DNA of 64,000 nucleotides, taken from Pleodorina starrii. Taxonomy: Eukaryota; Chlorophyta; Chlorophyceae; Chlamydomonadales; Volvocaceae. The position numbers and the translations under genes are program-made. Where the stretch lies: positions 2,344,501-2,408,500 of the forward strand of contig BRXU01000019.1 of the NCBI GenBank assembly GCA_030267565.1, read 5' to 3'. Each line of letters opens with the position of its first letter. Within the stretch, counting starts at the first letter, position 1. Below, piece after piece: positions 44,247 through 56,720 of the stretch. Below the pieces are notes generated by a model, which saw only the letters and a list, made by a program, of their open reading frames with translations, was not told where the DNA came from and ran no database searches.

Positions 44247-44717
44247 TCAACAGACCGAACTGAGGTTGTCTACCTCTCTACCTCGTGATCCTGTAACCTC
44301 GAAAGCCCACTTTGTGTCGCCCGCCTGCAGTACAACGGTTTGAAAGGAACTCGCGACAAAAGATGCGCCGGGAGCGCTGACAGACCCATGACAGCAAGCG
44401 TGTTGGACTCCACGTTGTGGCTGAGATTTGTGGACTGAACGGTGGCTGCGGTTGATTTTCTGGAATTTGTACGGTGTAAACGGCTCTTTTTGGCTAAACG
44501 TAGGGAACGTACAAGCGCGAGTTATAAATGTGTCGCACCCCTTGAGGTTGTTTGCGTCTAGTCCTCTCTTCTGACGCTTCCAAACGGTGTAAGCCCCGGT
44601 CTTATGGTTATTACCTCGGGCCTCGGGGAGTCTGTATACCTCTTCTAGCGGACCATACGTGGTTGGACCAAAATGGATCTGACGCGAGCTTCCCTCTGGT
44701 GTTAAGACCGCAGTCAT
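44247..44717 (-). CDS. Doubtful 156-residue ORF divergent from the Gln-rich gene
   Basis: An uninterrupted ATG-to-stop frame (start 44717) only 105 bp from the opposite-strand start at 44823. The product would be basic (for example TVWKRQKRGLDANN and FQKINRSHRSVHKS) with no recognised domain, signal peptide or membrane segment. It sits in a lower-GC stretch, where stop codons should be more frequent by chance, which slightly favours a real frame. Against it, similar promoter-proximal frames occur elsewhere in the window, and no splice-supported continuation was found. Confidence 0.18.
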   Translation of the reverse strand: MTAVLTPEGSSRQIHFGPTTYGPLEEVYRLPEARGNNHKTGAYTVWKRQKRGLDANNLKGCDTFITRACTFPTFSQKEPFTPYKFQKINRSHRSVHKSQPQRGVQHACCHGSVSAPGASFVASSFQTVVLQAGDTKWAFEVTGSRGREVDNLSSVC

Positions 44718-44822
44718 CGGCAGTCATCTCCATAATTACGGTGCACTACTTCGTCGCTTTTCTGTGTTTCACAATAATATAGGTCTTCCAGGCTACGATA
44801 GCCGCTATATTTCCGCGCAATT

Positions 44823-47800
44823 ATGACTGGGCAAGGCTTTTCGCCCACGGGCATGGGGACGGCCCCGCAGCTGTCTTTTGAGCAGCCTCAAACATCTCCA
44901 CGTCGGACTCGTGATGAAGCTGCTCAAAGCACTCACCGGGAGGGTCAAATTCTCTTGGAGGCCGACGTCATCGACGCGGAGGCGGATGTTGTTTCTACGC
45001 TGCTGACAATGCGGGAGCTTGCTTCAAACGCCTCTGGCAATGATGGAATGCCGCAAATTGCAGTCGGCGCGCAGGCGGCCAAAACTGAAGACGAAACACA
45101 CCGTTCGGATTCATCAGGCCCCGCGGCCGGGCTGGGGCGCGATGCTTTTGCCGCGCAGCGCCAGTTGCACAACGTCTCACACGGCTCGGCACTTGGGTCT
45201 AGACCCAACAGCGGCGCGGCAGCCCAGTCGTTGACCTCACGGCCCAACAGTTTTACTGGCAAGAAACGCAAGCCAGGCGTCAAAGATGAGGAGCAGGCCA
45301 ACGGACCCAGCCAGACCGCGCAGTTTCGGGCTGGCAGTGGTGACAGCCGCGAAGCGCCGGGCATCACCGCTGCCGAAGCCGCTGCCCTGCAGCTACAGCA
45401 GCAGCTCAACGCCGTTGCCGCTGCGGAGGCGCTGGCCTGGCGGCAAGGCGCTGTGTCCCTGGGCGGCGGCCAGCCGGGAGCACTGGCGGGACACGTCGGG
45501 TGAGACACGAGCGCCGCGCGCAACGGAGCCGCGATGTAGGCGCCACCGCCTCGCACCTTCGCATACGCACCAGCAGGCGTCTGCGCGCCAGCCAAAGAGC
45601 CCGTGTCACATGCAGCCATCGTGCCGTGCTCCGGCTGCCGATTAGGACGGGCGACCGTAACGGGTCGTCGGGGTGCTGGCAGCGGCTTTGCATGTTATCG
45701 CAATGTGTTCCTTCACGCATCACAAATAAGTCACATTAATCAACCAACCAACGGTGTCGGCCCGCAGGCGGGTCGCGAGCGAGCCCTTGATGAACGGCGG
45801 TCAGCGGCTGCCCGAGGCGGTGCTGGCGCGGCTGGGGCTGGGGTCCCTGGTGGCCTCGGCAGGGAACGCGGCGGCGGTGGAGAGGTGAGGATTGCCCATC
45901 AGGGGAGGCGGGTCCGTCTCCCGCGGGTACCGTAATAGAGAAGAACCGCAACTGCGGAGTACGCGAGGCGGCCTCGGTTAAGCCGGACTCAGCAATCCTT
46001 GCACTTGACCAAGCATACCTGCAACCTTGGTCGGTACCTGAAGGTGCTGCGGCCGCGTCGCCGGTCCGTCCGCTGGGCAGGAGAAGGAAGGGAAGGACAT
46101 GTTAATCTTGACAGCGGAAAATAGGAACATTTCCTATTCGCCTTCTGCCAGTCTCCGAGGGGCTTGGTTTCTGGTGCATCCCTGCCTTTCCCGCCACCGC
46201 CTCCTGCCTTACTTTCTCAGCGACGCCCTGCTCGAACTGGTCGCTGTGTGGCGATGCACCTCGCTTTGCCGGTCTCCGTCTCGATCCCCGCCTCCCCATC
46301 CGCAGCGCCCCACCTGACCTTTTCCCCCGCCTCGCCTACACACGCCGCCTCCCTCCTCAGCTTTCGCATCTCCCACTCCCCTCCCTTGACTGGTAATGAC
46401 ATTCTTGTTTACCTACGGGCCGTTTGCTGCAACCAGTACCAATGACGCATCGCGCTCTACACTCCTCCTCTCGCTCCTCTCTGCCTGCGGCACACAGGCT
46501 GCGGGCCATGGTCATGAGTTCCGTGAACGGCAGCGGCGGCGCCGCCGCCGCCGACCCGGCGCCCTCCGCCAAGCGGCCCCACGTGCTGACGCGGCAGCCC
46601 TCCGCCGCCGCCGCGGCCGCCGCCTCCGTTGGCCTGCCGCTGTCGGCGGAGGAACTGCAGCACGTGGTCGCAGTGGCCCAACACCAACAGCAGCAACAAC
46701 AGCTGCAGCAACAGCTGCAACAGCTGCAGGCCCAGCAGCAGCAGCAGCAACAACAGGCCCAGCAGCAGCAAACCCAGCAGCACTTGGGGTCTGCTGGAGC
46801 CGCCGGAGAGCGGCCGTCCTCGGGGCGACAGGAGCAGTGGCCTCAGCAGGCGCAGCGGCAGGGGCAGCCCAATGGGGCGGCGGCTATGGCGGCGGCGGCG
46901 GAGCGGGGCGCAGAGGTACGGCGGAGCCGGCCGTGTGTTTCGTTTTCCGAGCACTTTGGGGTGTGTGTGTACGGTCTTGCGGATCTGAGGGCGGGGTTGT
47001 GCACCAGCAGATAGCAAAGACGGCAGAACAGCAGCGGACCGGAGGCGGTTGGTTGCGGTCCTGCGGGCTCTGCGCGGCATGCTGCTGTACTGGCGCCGCC
47101 GCTGGTAGAAGGGGATGGGGCCTGGCTCGGGTGCTGGGACGCAGCATGCGCAAGACAGGCTTCTGCGGTTACCGGGAGAGGCGGGTGGTGTGGGTCTTGG
47201 GTGGTGTTGGTCTTGGATGTCCCCATGGCATGGCCCTCTTCTCGGTCTTTGTTTCTCACATGCGACCTCGCGCGCGGCACTTATCCGGCTGCGGTGTCAG
47301 AATCATCTTCACCACCACCTTGCTGCCCGATTGCAAAGCTCGCATCCCGCGCCGCCCGCCCGCCGTCTGCATCCCGGCGCCCCCGGGTCTGTAAATCGGC
47401 ACCGGGATTCTCATTATATGTGTGTCAGTTTCGGTCCGCCGGTCTCGCCGGGTCACGCGCAGGATGCATCGAATCCGGAGGCCGCGGGCGCTTCGGCGGA
47501 CACACTGGCCGCTGACCACGCGACCCACGGGTCGGGGCCAGCCGCCGCAGCAGCAGCTGCGGGCGGCGCGGGGCGCGCCGGATCAAGGGTGAGGTGTAAG
47601 GGGGGTCAAGCCGGCCCGCCCGCCCTCCCGCCCGCGCGTGCGAGTTCTTGCGTGTTGCTTGTGCGGTTGTGCCCTGGGGCATATCACGGGGGTTTCAGAC
47701 GGATGGTGCCCCATCGCATATCAATCTTGGGAGTCAATGAAAATTAGGGTCTCGCTAGGGGACCTTCCTGCTCCCCACGGACCGCGCTCGTGGTAACTTG

Positions 47801-48132
47801 ACCACCTCCCGCCCTCCCATCCCCTTCGCCACTCGCAGCAAACGGCCAGGCGCTGCACTCCCCCGTCCCCGCTCGCCCACCAATCCGACACCGGCAGCGA
47901 CTCGGGGTCCCCTTCCACCCGGCCGCCGCACTCCCCCGGCAAGGCCCACGCGGCTTCGACCCACGGGTCGGAGCAGCAGCAGCAGCATCCCGGCCACGGC
48001 GGCGGCGGTGGCGGCGGCGACGTGGCGGCTGCCACCGCCGCTGCCGCCGATTGCGACGAGCCGCCGGGCGGCCCGCAACGCACCAGCTCCGTCATTTCGC
48101 TTCTCCACGCGCTTGCTCTTCGCCAGCAGCAA

Positions 48133-48167
<35 letters not shown>

Positions 48168-50394
48168 GCCGCACAGCAACCGGGGGGGCGTGCAGGGCCG
48201 GATGGCTGACCCGGGGGAGCTCATGTCGGGAGCGGATGTGGGAGGGATGGCTGCGGCTGCAGGGGAGGTGAGGTCGGGTCGGGACCTCGGGAGCCGGCGC
48301 GGTGGCGGGACGGGCTGGTCAGTTGGTGGTCGTGGGGTACGATGGGGGAGGGAGGAAAGGAAGGATGGTACCCTCTGATAACAAACTCCCTTTCTCCTCC
48401 TCTCACCCCGTGCCCGGCGCGCGCAGAGGCAGGGCCGCGGATCGCGGCTGCTGCAGCACCCGCAAGACCAGCTGTGTGACCCGCGGGTCGGTTTGGGTCC
48501 CGAGAACGTGGCGGCGGCGGTGGCAGCGGCGGCAGCGGCAGCGGGAGGTTTCCCGGGGGATGTGTACGGCAGCGTCAAGGGCGCGCAGCAGTCTCGGGGC
48601 TGCGGCGGCGGCGGCGGTGGCGGCGGCGGCGTGTTGCATCGCCAGATGTCGTACAACTCCAAGGAGCACCCATGCATCGGCGGCGTGGCGGCGGGAACAG
48701 ATATGATGCAGGTACAGTACGGCCGAGGCTGTTTGCGCTGCCCCGCACGGCGTCGCCGGCCCGGCTCCTGCCCCCCGGCCGCCGTTGACCGGCCCGCCTA
48801 CTTCCCCTCCCTCTGCTACCGCCTGTCCCCCGCCGGCGGTGGTAGCTTCTGTTACTCGGTTACCGGTGCTGCGATTCTCTGTTCTTTGGCGTTTGTGTTT
48901 TTCCTCGTGGCACGTGTTCGGCACTCGCTGACAAGTGACATCGGGCTTCCCTCCGTTTTGCCGCGGTTCCCATTCTTGTTCACTTCGTCCCATTCATTTT
49001 TAGTTCACAGCCCTCCGTTTCCGCTCCTCCGCTCGACGCAGGTGGACTCCTCATCGTCCGCTCCGCCGCCGCCCCTCCGCACCGTCTCCGGAATGGCAGA
49101 AGTCGCGCAACTCCTCAACCACCCCGCCGCCGGCGGCCGGCCGGCAGCGGCAGCGGCGACGGCGACGGCGGATCGGACCGCCATGGACACAGACGCGCCG
49201 CTGGCGGCGGCCACTGCTGCCGCCAGCCTGGTCGGCGGCGACCTGCCGTACAACGTTGGCGGCGGCGCGGCCGCCGCCGCCAGCGACGATCGGATCTACG
49301 CATCCCTGGCCGCCATTGAGCGGAAGCTGCTGCTCCAGGAGGAGCGACTGGTGTACGAATTGAAGCAAGTACGACTGATGCAGAAGCTGCTGCAGGTGCA
49401 GCAGATGAAGCAGATGGTACGGGAGGCGATGCGCGGCAAGGAGCGCGACGCGGCGACGGCGGCGGCGGCGGCGGGGCCGGACGGGATGCTGGTCGGCCCC
49501 GGGTCGCCGTTCCCGACGGCAGCGTCGCCGGTGGTGGCTGCTGCTGCGGCGGCGGCGGCGGCAGCGGCGGGAGCGGCTGTGGGCCCGACGAGCGCAGGCG
49601 GCCCGGAGGCCGGGTTGGCGCGGCTGATGTCTCTGCAATCGCAAATGCTGGCGGCGGCGGCGGCGGCCCGAGTGGCGGCGGGCGGCGGCGGTGGCGGCGG
49701 CGGCTTGCCGCATCAGTTGCCCGGAATGGAGGTGCTCCGCAACAACAGCGACGCGGCGGCGCTTGCGGCGGTGGCGGCGGCAGCAGCCGCTGCCGTACAT
49801 CACCAGGCCGGCGCCGCCGACCTGTTGTACGGCGGACACCCAGGCCATTACCAGCCAGCCTCCCTTCTAGGCCGGCAGGTGCCACCACACCAACACCTGC
49901 GGCGAGGGTCCACGGGTCATGAGCCCTCCGCCGCCGATGCCGCCGACGCCGACGAGGCGTGGAATGCGGGAGGCGCCGCCGCGGACGGCGGCGGGCGACT
50001 GCTGTCCTACATTGCCGCTCTGTCGAACAGCAAGGGCGCCGCGGCGGCGTTAGCGGCAGGCGGCTTGTCGGCCGCGTCGCGGGGCGCGGTTTCGACGGCG
50101 GGAGTTTCGGAGCTCGCGGCGGCGGCACTCGACGTCGGCGGCGCCCGACGCCTGCCCGGCGGCAGTGACGGCGGCGGCGCCGCCGGTGCCACGATCCAGA
50201 ACGGCGGCGCGGAGACGGCGGCGGCGGCGCCGCCACCGCCCGGCGGCTTGGGGGCGGAGGAGGACCAGTCGACGTTGCTGCAGCGGCGGCTTCTGCAGGT
50301 TCTGTTGGCGCAGCGGCAGCTGGCGCTTCAGGACGCGGCGGCGATGGCGATGGGCCAGGCGCTGGCCGGCGGCGAGGGCGTCAATCAGTCGTAG
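44823..50394 (+). CDS. Gln/Ala-rich coiled-coil protein, nuclear-like, unknown function
   Basis: I recognise no catalytic domain. Seven exons: 44823-45499, 45768-45884, 46498-46915, 47463-47588, 47839-48267, 48427-48711, 49042-50394; 1134 residues with all junctions in frame and GT-AG introns. The N-terminal third is polar, with the repeated pentapeptide SRPNS (126-130 and 139-143) just before a basic cluster KKRK (147-150) that could be a nuclear localisation signal. A poly-Gln block lies near residues 325-360 and another near 780-code exon 5 (about residues 600-615). Exon 7 opens with a charged coiled coil (about 768-820, for example LLLQEERLVYELKQVRLMQK), and the rest is Ala/Gly-rich with a final helix LLQRRLLQVLLAQRQLALQD. 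Poly-Gln plus coiled coil suggests a transcriptional or condensate-forming scaffold, which is inference only. The start is the first ATG after the low-GC flank. Confidence 0.78.
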
Positions 50395-50689
50395 CGGCGA
50401 CGAGACGCGAGAGCGATGGCGGCTGGGCTGGTTGGCGTTGCCGCGTTGCGGTATGCGTTGCATACCTGCGTTGCCTTGAGGGGGCTGTCGGAGAAGGAAA
50501 AGGAGCGCCGGCCGGGCTCCGGACTGCAGCCTGAAACGGACGTGTTTGGAGGGAGGTGTGGGGAGTGAGGTGTGGGGAGTGAGGTGTGGGGAGTGGGGAG
50601 TGCGTTTGACTTGGAATGGATCGGCTTCGCCGACATTGCGGCGGCGGCCCCCGGGGGGGTGACTACATCGGGCCGCAGCGTTCTTGCGC

Positions 50690-50945
50690 TGCCTTGCCTC
50701 GTTTTTGAGGGCCGGGCCGCGGGGTGCCTTGTCTTGCGGGCCCTCCTGCAAGAAGGGGCGTCCCTTTGCCTTGCCGAAAACGCCGCCGAAGGAGGGGCGT
50801 TGCGGTGCCCGGCGGTACCTTGCCTTGCCTGCCTTGCCCCACCTTGCCTTGCCCTAACTTGAGGGCCGCGGGAAGGGGGGGCGTTGCCTTGCCTTTTGTC
50901 TTGCCTTGCCTTTGTCTTGTCTTTGTCTTGCCTTGCCTGAGGGGC
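50690..50945. repeat. CTTGC/CTTGT-type satellite
   Basis: Irregular repetition of TTGCC and TTGTC pentamers, interrupted by GGGCCGCGG segments, in the 3' flank of the Gln-rich gene. Confidence 0.75.
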
Positions 50946-52381
50946 ATGTCGGAGAAGGGAAAAGAGCCCCGGCAGCGTAGGGCAGGGCAGGGCAGCCCTC
51001 TGCAGCGCGGAGCGCCGAGGAGAGCGGGCAATGGGTTGAGGGCGGGCAATGGGATGAGAGTGAGGCAGTGGGGTGAGAGAGTGGGGCTGGGGGTTGAGGG
51101 CGAGGGCGAGGTGAGGGAGGCACGGGTGGATCCACCCCCGCCACAGCGACTCGCCACCGCCGCCCAGAGCGACTGGAAGCACTTTGGGGGGCATTCCGGA
51201 CATCTCCGTGGTTGGCCCGCCGTCCCCCCGCAGGCACCACGTGCATCGTAAGTATCACATACCATGCATCGTACAACATATGTCGTACATGCAGTCCGTA
51301 CATTGCGCCAGGGCTCTCGAAGAGCGAGGGCCGTCGCGAGCGGCAACAGACCGTACCGTCTCTCTCTCTCTCTCTCGCTCCCGGAAGCAGGCTGCAGTCG
51401 GTCTGTCCCTCTTAAAACTGTCGAGCGGTTGGTAGTTGACGGTTGGCTGTTGCTGGGGTCGCCTCGCCGAGGCCGCTTGCTGACCGCAGCCCCAACACCA
51501 TGGCGTCTCGCGACCGGCCGGCGGTTCTTGGTAGGTCCCGGGCCCCTGCGTTTGTCTGGTCGGCAGCTCTTAATACCGACCCACTGGTCCATTCTTGTTG
51601 CTGACCAGTTCATCACTGGTTTTTATCGCCCACCGCGGATCACTCGATCCACCAAGAACAAATAAAACACACGGCCTTTTGGTCGCACCTCACCGCACCC
51701 CAGTGGCCGTGGGTTTGACGTGGTGCGGCACGAGCAGCGCGAGCGCGGGTATCGGCGCGCGGGTATCGTCGTACTGCATGCTGCTGCAGCCGCAGGCGTG
51801 GCCCGGCCGGAGGGCCGGGTGCACTTGGCGGGACGCTGGCGGGGGTGCTGCCCAAATGCCACCTCGGGTTAGAAGGTGCGGACCTACGTGCCGGGGGGGT
51901 CGCGGCCCGGGGGAGGGAGAGGGCCTGGGCGTAGGATTGTTTGCGCAACGAGTCGGAAAGGAGCAAAAGAGCATGCTGTGTGCCCGACGGCTTGTGCGCT
52001 CGACTTAATGTGGAAGACGTCGAGTCTTAATGTTGGAGAAATGAGAGTCGCTTCTCACCGTCTCGCGCTTTGGGTTGTGGATTCTTAGTGACACCTGACA
52101 CGACGAGGAGGAGGAGGCTGGTGGTGTGGGGATGGGAGGGGTGTTGCTTGTGGGGTTGGGAGCGGCAAACGGCACCGGCATCTGGGTTGCCGCGCATAGC
52201 GGTACGGTGCGTGTAGTGCGGATGTTGTGCCGCCACACCTACACCTCAGCCGCACTGTCGCGTCTGTCTTTTGCTCTTATATAGGTGGGTGGGTCTTGGG
52301 TTGGGCACCTGTCGGAGTTCTGCCAAATGCTCCACTCCCCTTTGCTCTTGCCCTGTGGCCATCCCAACGGGACTCAAATAA

Positions 52382-52503
52382 GACACACACACACACCTCG
52401 TGAGTGAGTGGGTGGGGTTGGGGGCACTGCCACAGTACGACACACGCTCCTGCACACGTACCGGTGTATCTGTGTGTGTGTGTGTTTCTGTGTTTCTGTG
52501 TGC
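52382..52503. repeat. CA and GT microsatellite cluster
   Basis: A CA run (about 52382-52396) and a GT run (about 52470-52503), followed by two tandem copies of TGCCCCCGGTCTTC, in the intergenic region after the Gln-rich gene. Confidence 0.7.
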
Positions 52504-54910
52504 CCCCGGTCTTCTGTGTGCCCCCGGTCTTCCTTTGGAGTGAGGATAATAAGCGGCTTTCGTATCCTTGCAACGCAACACAAACCACAGCGGGTCTCTC
52601 CAGGGCCAGGGCCAGGGCCACCATCCCCCGGCAGGTTGTACCTCCCATCTTCTCATCATCATCATCGGTTGAGCGTCGGGTTTACGTATTACGTTGCGGG
52701 GGGTTCGTGGGTTGTTACGGATGTGCAACCCCTGGATGATGGGGTAAGTAGGGGTTCAGGGTTTTAGCTCAGCGAGGACATGGTGCTTGTGTTCGGAGGG
52801 ACGCCATATTCTTGGATCCAGTTCCTCTCCTCTCCTCTCCCTAGGTTCTGGATTTAGTGGGTCCACCCTGGACTGGACTGGACCCAGGCGATGGACGCTG
52901 CATGGGGGTTACAAAAATGATACCGCTGCATGGGGGCAGCGCGGCTGCGTGCCGCCCCTGCCCCTGCCCCTGGCCTTACAGCCTGGTCTGGCTGCTTGCC
53001 GTTCCAGCTTTTTTCGACAGGCGGCAGCCGCGCAGCGGGGGTCTTGCGGGAGACGCGTTTTCGGGCGGCGCGTGAAGATGGTTGACGCGGCGGGGGGACC
53101 GCACCGCCGCACTCCCGCGATTGACATGTTTGACTGGTCGCAAACCCCCTGACTGTGACTGTGGGGTAAGGGGACGTGCCCGCTCTCGCGCCAGCTGGGA
53201 GCCGCACGCCGTTGGCGAAGGAGTGCCGGCTGTTGGCGGCGGTGGTTGGCCACACAACATGCTGGCTGATGACACACAACGGCCGCGTAGTGTCGGAAGG
53301 GCAGAGTGTGTGAAGGCGGCGATTTGGGGAGTTCCGCCATTACGGTGGCGGCGGCGAGGTTGGGTGGGTGGGAGGGGGTGGGTATTGGAGGCGGCAGGCT
53401 TCGTGGAACCGTGCGACAAGGGGGCGGGGCTGGGGCGTTGTCTGAGGGCGTGATTGGAGGGGGGGCGGTGGGCGGGGAATAAAACACACACGCGGATACG
53501 CGCACACACAATGTCTTAACAAAACACACACTGTGGTGCACTGCAAACTCGCCGGCTGGCGCGGGGGTGCTGGAATAACGCGGGTGTTGTGGAACGAAGA
53601 CGGGTGCTTGAAGGAGGGGATGCGGCATGCGGGTGGCAGCAGCGGGCTCCGCGAAATAAGCTGCTTACGCTTGTGCATGACCGAGGGAGTGCGGTTGGGG
53701 GGAGGGGGTGTCGTAAAGGGTCATACTCGCGTGTATTGGCAACATCTGCGGGCTTCAGCGGCCTTGGGGCCCACTCGCGGTAGCCCCCGCCGATGCCACT
53801 CAACCCAGGGCGCTTGAATGCACCGGGCTGTTGCAGGTAACACCGCGCTCCCCGGCTGGATCGTCAGTGCTCCTCTCAGTTCACAAGTGAGGCAAACGGT
53901 GCACATGCGGCGGCCAGCACCAAGGTGGCGTGCGGGGACAGGCGGGGACTTCGTACCATAGTAGGGCAAGGTGCAACCAAAGGGCCCCGAACGCCGTAAG
54001 ATTTCAAGTAAAGGACGGAGCTATGGGAACTAAAAGGCTTTGTCGCCTGAACAGGCTCTCTGAGGGAAAGGCATGAAAGTGCGACAAAAAGCGATGACGC
54101 ATTGCAATTTGTCATTTGCTACAACACTTGCCGAACATTGTAACCCTTGGATAATGCCATTTACGAGTGGCCGTGGCAGTTGCTAAAAATTTGAAGCTCG
54201 GCAGGCGGAGCCTGCGGAACGCCAGGGTGGGTTTGTAATTACACGTCATCGTGTAAATGTACAATGGAAAAGCAGCAATATGCTCTTGCAAATAAACTGT
54301 TTTATGAGCGCTTGCTGAAGCACATCGCGCTAGCCACATGCCTTCATGCGCAGCGCGCCCTTCAAGTCCCTTTCTTACACAGACACACGGGCTCCTGAAA
54401 GACGGGACCCGGCACCCAGCCCTTGTGCACGCTATCTTCTGCGAGGTGGTGCGTGCGAATTTATTTGCATGAACAGATTTGGGAAGGACAGAGCGTTTTG
54501 GGTGGACCGTGGACGGACTTCGGGCAGTACTATTCCCGTAAATTATGCGCTGAAAACGCACATATCCCTCCTCGTGCGCCCATGCAAGCGTACTGCGTTG
54601 TGTAATTTTTTTAAGCTGTGGTAATGTATGAGGGACATGCCTCCCCCCTCGTCGTACTTTGTCATTGGAACTACCGTGACTTGAGCTGAGGTGATCACCA
54701 TTCCAAGGTTCATGCGCTTGTGGCACAATTACCCGTTTTACTACTCTTCAGCGCTGCAGGCTTGCTTTACGTCTTGCATTTCAAGCTGGTGTTGTTTGAA
54801 GGCGACAAATTGGAAGCGGCTTCGGTCGACTCCGCTAACCCTCAAAGCGACGCCCACCGTGTGACTTAGCCAACTTCTTATTTTAAACATTTAAAATTAG
54901 CTTACCTGGG

Positions 54911-56720
54911 ATGAAGCGTAAGCTTAGTCGAGATGCTGTGGATTTGGAAGTACCGCCCCAACACAGCGGGGCATGGAGCGACAGCAGCTGTGACAGTGGT
55001 GCTATGGAGGTGCAGCGCATTCACTCGGGATTACCTGTTCAGCCAGAGGTATGGAAGACGGAGGGCGCGTTCGAAGCTACCGCAGCTGAGGGCACCTGTC
55101 TAAAAAACCATAGCCGGCTATCAGAAATCAGCAACGGAAGGTTGCTGGAGTGTTCTCACGATGTGGAGCAAGGCGCCGTCCGGTTGCCGGTTTACGGGGT
55201 TCAAGGCGCTTTTGGGGCCCTGCAAAATTGTGCCCCGCAGTCTTGCATCAGCGGAGACCCCAATTCCACCCGGCAGATAATTGGACAGCTCTTCTTTCGC
55301 AGCGCGAACCGCTGCGCTTCGGCCACGGAGGAGCCTATTGCCGCCCGTCGCGCGAATCAGCGCTCGGGTGCCTTCACAGCGCTGCCGAAGGCCGCGCTCC
55401 AGCAGCTGTTGGCCCTGCTCGAAGGAGACGAGCAAGCCCTACTCGCTGAACTGCGGGCGCTGCGCCGCGAGTACGATGCGCGCGTGGCCGCCTTGCAGCC
55501 ATCAGCACCATCCGCTATCCTCCTGCCGACGGCACACAAACCCATGTGCGCAGCGAGCCTTCCCCATCCCGTGCTTCCGCTACCGCTTCAGCAACTCGGA
55601 CTTTACCACCAGCAGCGTTTGCAGCTTGTGGACGCCAACGTAAGGCACATCGGCCTCGATGCTCATCTGGGTCAGCATTGCCAGACGATGCAGGCGCACA
55701 GCGGTCTCCCGGACGCCGATGCAGCGGCAGGCTCAACCTCCTCGGCAGCTTTCGGAGGAAGGCACGATGCCACTGCGCTCAAGAGCATGATGCCGCCGCC
55801 GCCGCCTCCCCCGCAGCCATACGCCGCACAGCGCGGATCAGCGCAGAGCTCAGGGCAAGACCGGGCGAGGAAGCCACCGGTTGCCGCACGCCCCAGTCCT
55901 TCCCTGAACCAGCCATACGGCGCGGCGCAGGTGGGCGATGAGCGCGCTGCCCGGGAGCCTGTCTGGGCAAGCTGTAGGCTGCTGTTGAAAATGGCGCGCT
56001 TTGGCGTTGCTCGTCCTGCTCGTCAGCTTGTTGTACGACACGAGTCTGAGTGACGCGGGGGCTGCATCAATCCGTCGCCTGTCTGGCCCGCCCTCCCACA
56101 GCCTTTTACCTACACCCCCCTCCCCCCCCCACGGATAACCCCACGGATGTACGCCCACCTCACGTCACATTGCACCAACGCCCCTAACCCCTCAACTCCT
56201 CGACTGGTTTGCTCCACATGACATCACTGGTCGCCATCTCCCCGCCCTTTCCGCGCAGCGCCCACCTGATTGCCACCTCACCTGATTTACCAGCTTGCTC
56301 CACTTGGCCTTCCCCCCGCAGGCGGCCGGCCCTGGCCCCGCCCCCGCCCTCGGCGCCGGCGCCGGCGCAAGCGTGCGCTCGACCGACGCCGCCTCCGCCT
56401 CGCTGCGCGGCTCCACCGATGGGCCCCTCCCTCCGGATGCCCAGCTCCTTCTGGGTCTGGGTCTGGGTCTGCCCTCAGCCGAGACTACTGAAGGCCAGAG
56501 AGGCTGCACCGGCGCTGCCGCTGCCGCCGCCCATCACCAGCCGCAGCTGCAGCTATCCGCTGACGTGGTGGAGGCGCTGCTGCGTAACGGCGGAGGCGGC
56601 GGCGGAGGCGGCGGCGCGCTGATGGGAAACTTGTTGGCTCAGCTGCTGCAGCGCGGCTGTCAACAGCCATCGGCGGCGACGGTGGCGGCGGCGGCGGCGG
56701 CGCGCTCCAATGGGGTGTGA
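54911..56720 (+). CDS. Helix-polyPro family protein A, unknown function
   Basis: Two exons: 54911-55930 and 56322-56720, joined by a GTGGGC donor and CCCCCCGCAG acceptor in phase 0; 472 residues. If unspliced, the first frame would stop at 56053 (380 residues). The protein opens with a basic MKRKLSRDA, followed by a Ser/Asp patch. A strong amphipathic helix at about residues 158-196 contains ALLAELRALRREYDARVAAL. A polyproline stretch (MMPPPPPPPQ, near 297) precedes a Ser/Arg-rich segment. Exon 2 adds LGLGLGLPSAETTEGQ, a helix LSADVVEALLRN, a Gly run and ALMGNLLAQLLQRG. The helix and polyproline parts resemble those of the gene at 61023-62015. There is no enzyme motif, signal peptide or membrane segment. 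A nuclear or regulatory role is possible but unproven. Confidence 0.68.

Larger units (their letters stand above)
41917..44822. other. Intergenic: 3' region of FYR/U-box gene and promoter of the Gln-rich gene
   Basis: The first half is GC-rich, carries the two-copy 39-nt tandem repeat at 42214-42291, and is probably 3' UTR. The second half, from about 43560, is markedly less GC-rich and resembles the 5' flanks of the other genes. A TGTAA at about 43580 could be a distant polyadenylation signal. No recognisable domain was found in any frame. One minus-strand ATG frame (44717-44247) is listed separately. Confidence 0.5.
50395..54910. other. Intergenic 4.5 kb between the Gln-rich gene and helix-polyPro gene A
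   Basis: It begins with a GC-rich, repeat-filled part (CTTGC-type satellite about 50690-50945, direct repeats near 50480 and 50940, GT/CA runs about 52380-52500). It ends in a clearly less GC-rich segment (about 53820-54910) that should include the promoter of the next gene. Frames on both strands here are low-complexity or lack an ATG. No RNA gene or mobile-element protein was recognised. Confidence 0.5.

Noticed and set aside
49115..50236. Minus-strand frame of 373 codons opposite the Gln-rich gene
   Set aside because: Arg/Pro-rich mirror of Ala/Gly-rich exon 7; the plus-strand reading has splice support, a coiled coil and GC-ending codons.
54112..54726. Minus-strand open frame of 204 codons upstream of helix-polyPro gene A
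   Set aside because: It begins with GTG rather than ATG, has no recognised domain and lies in the presumed promoter.
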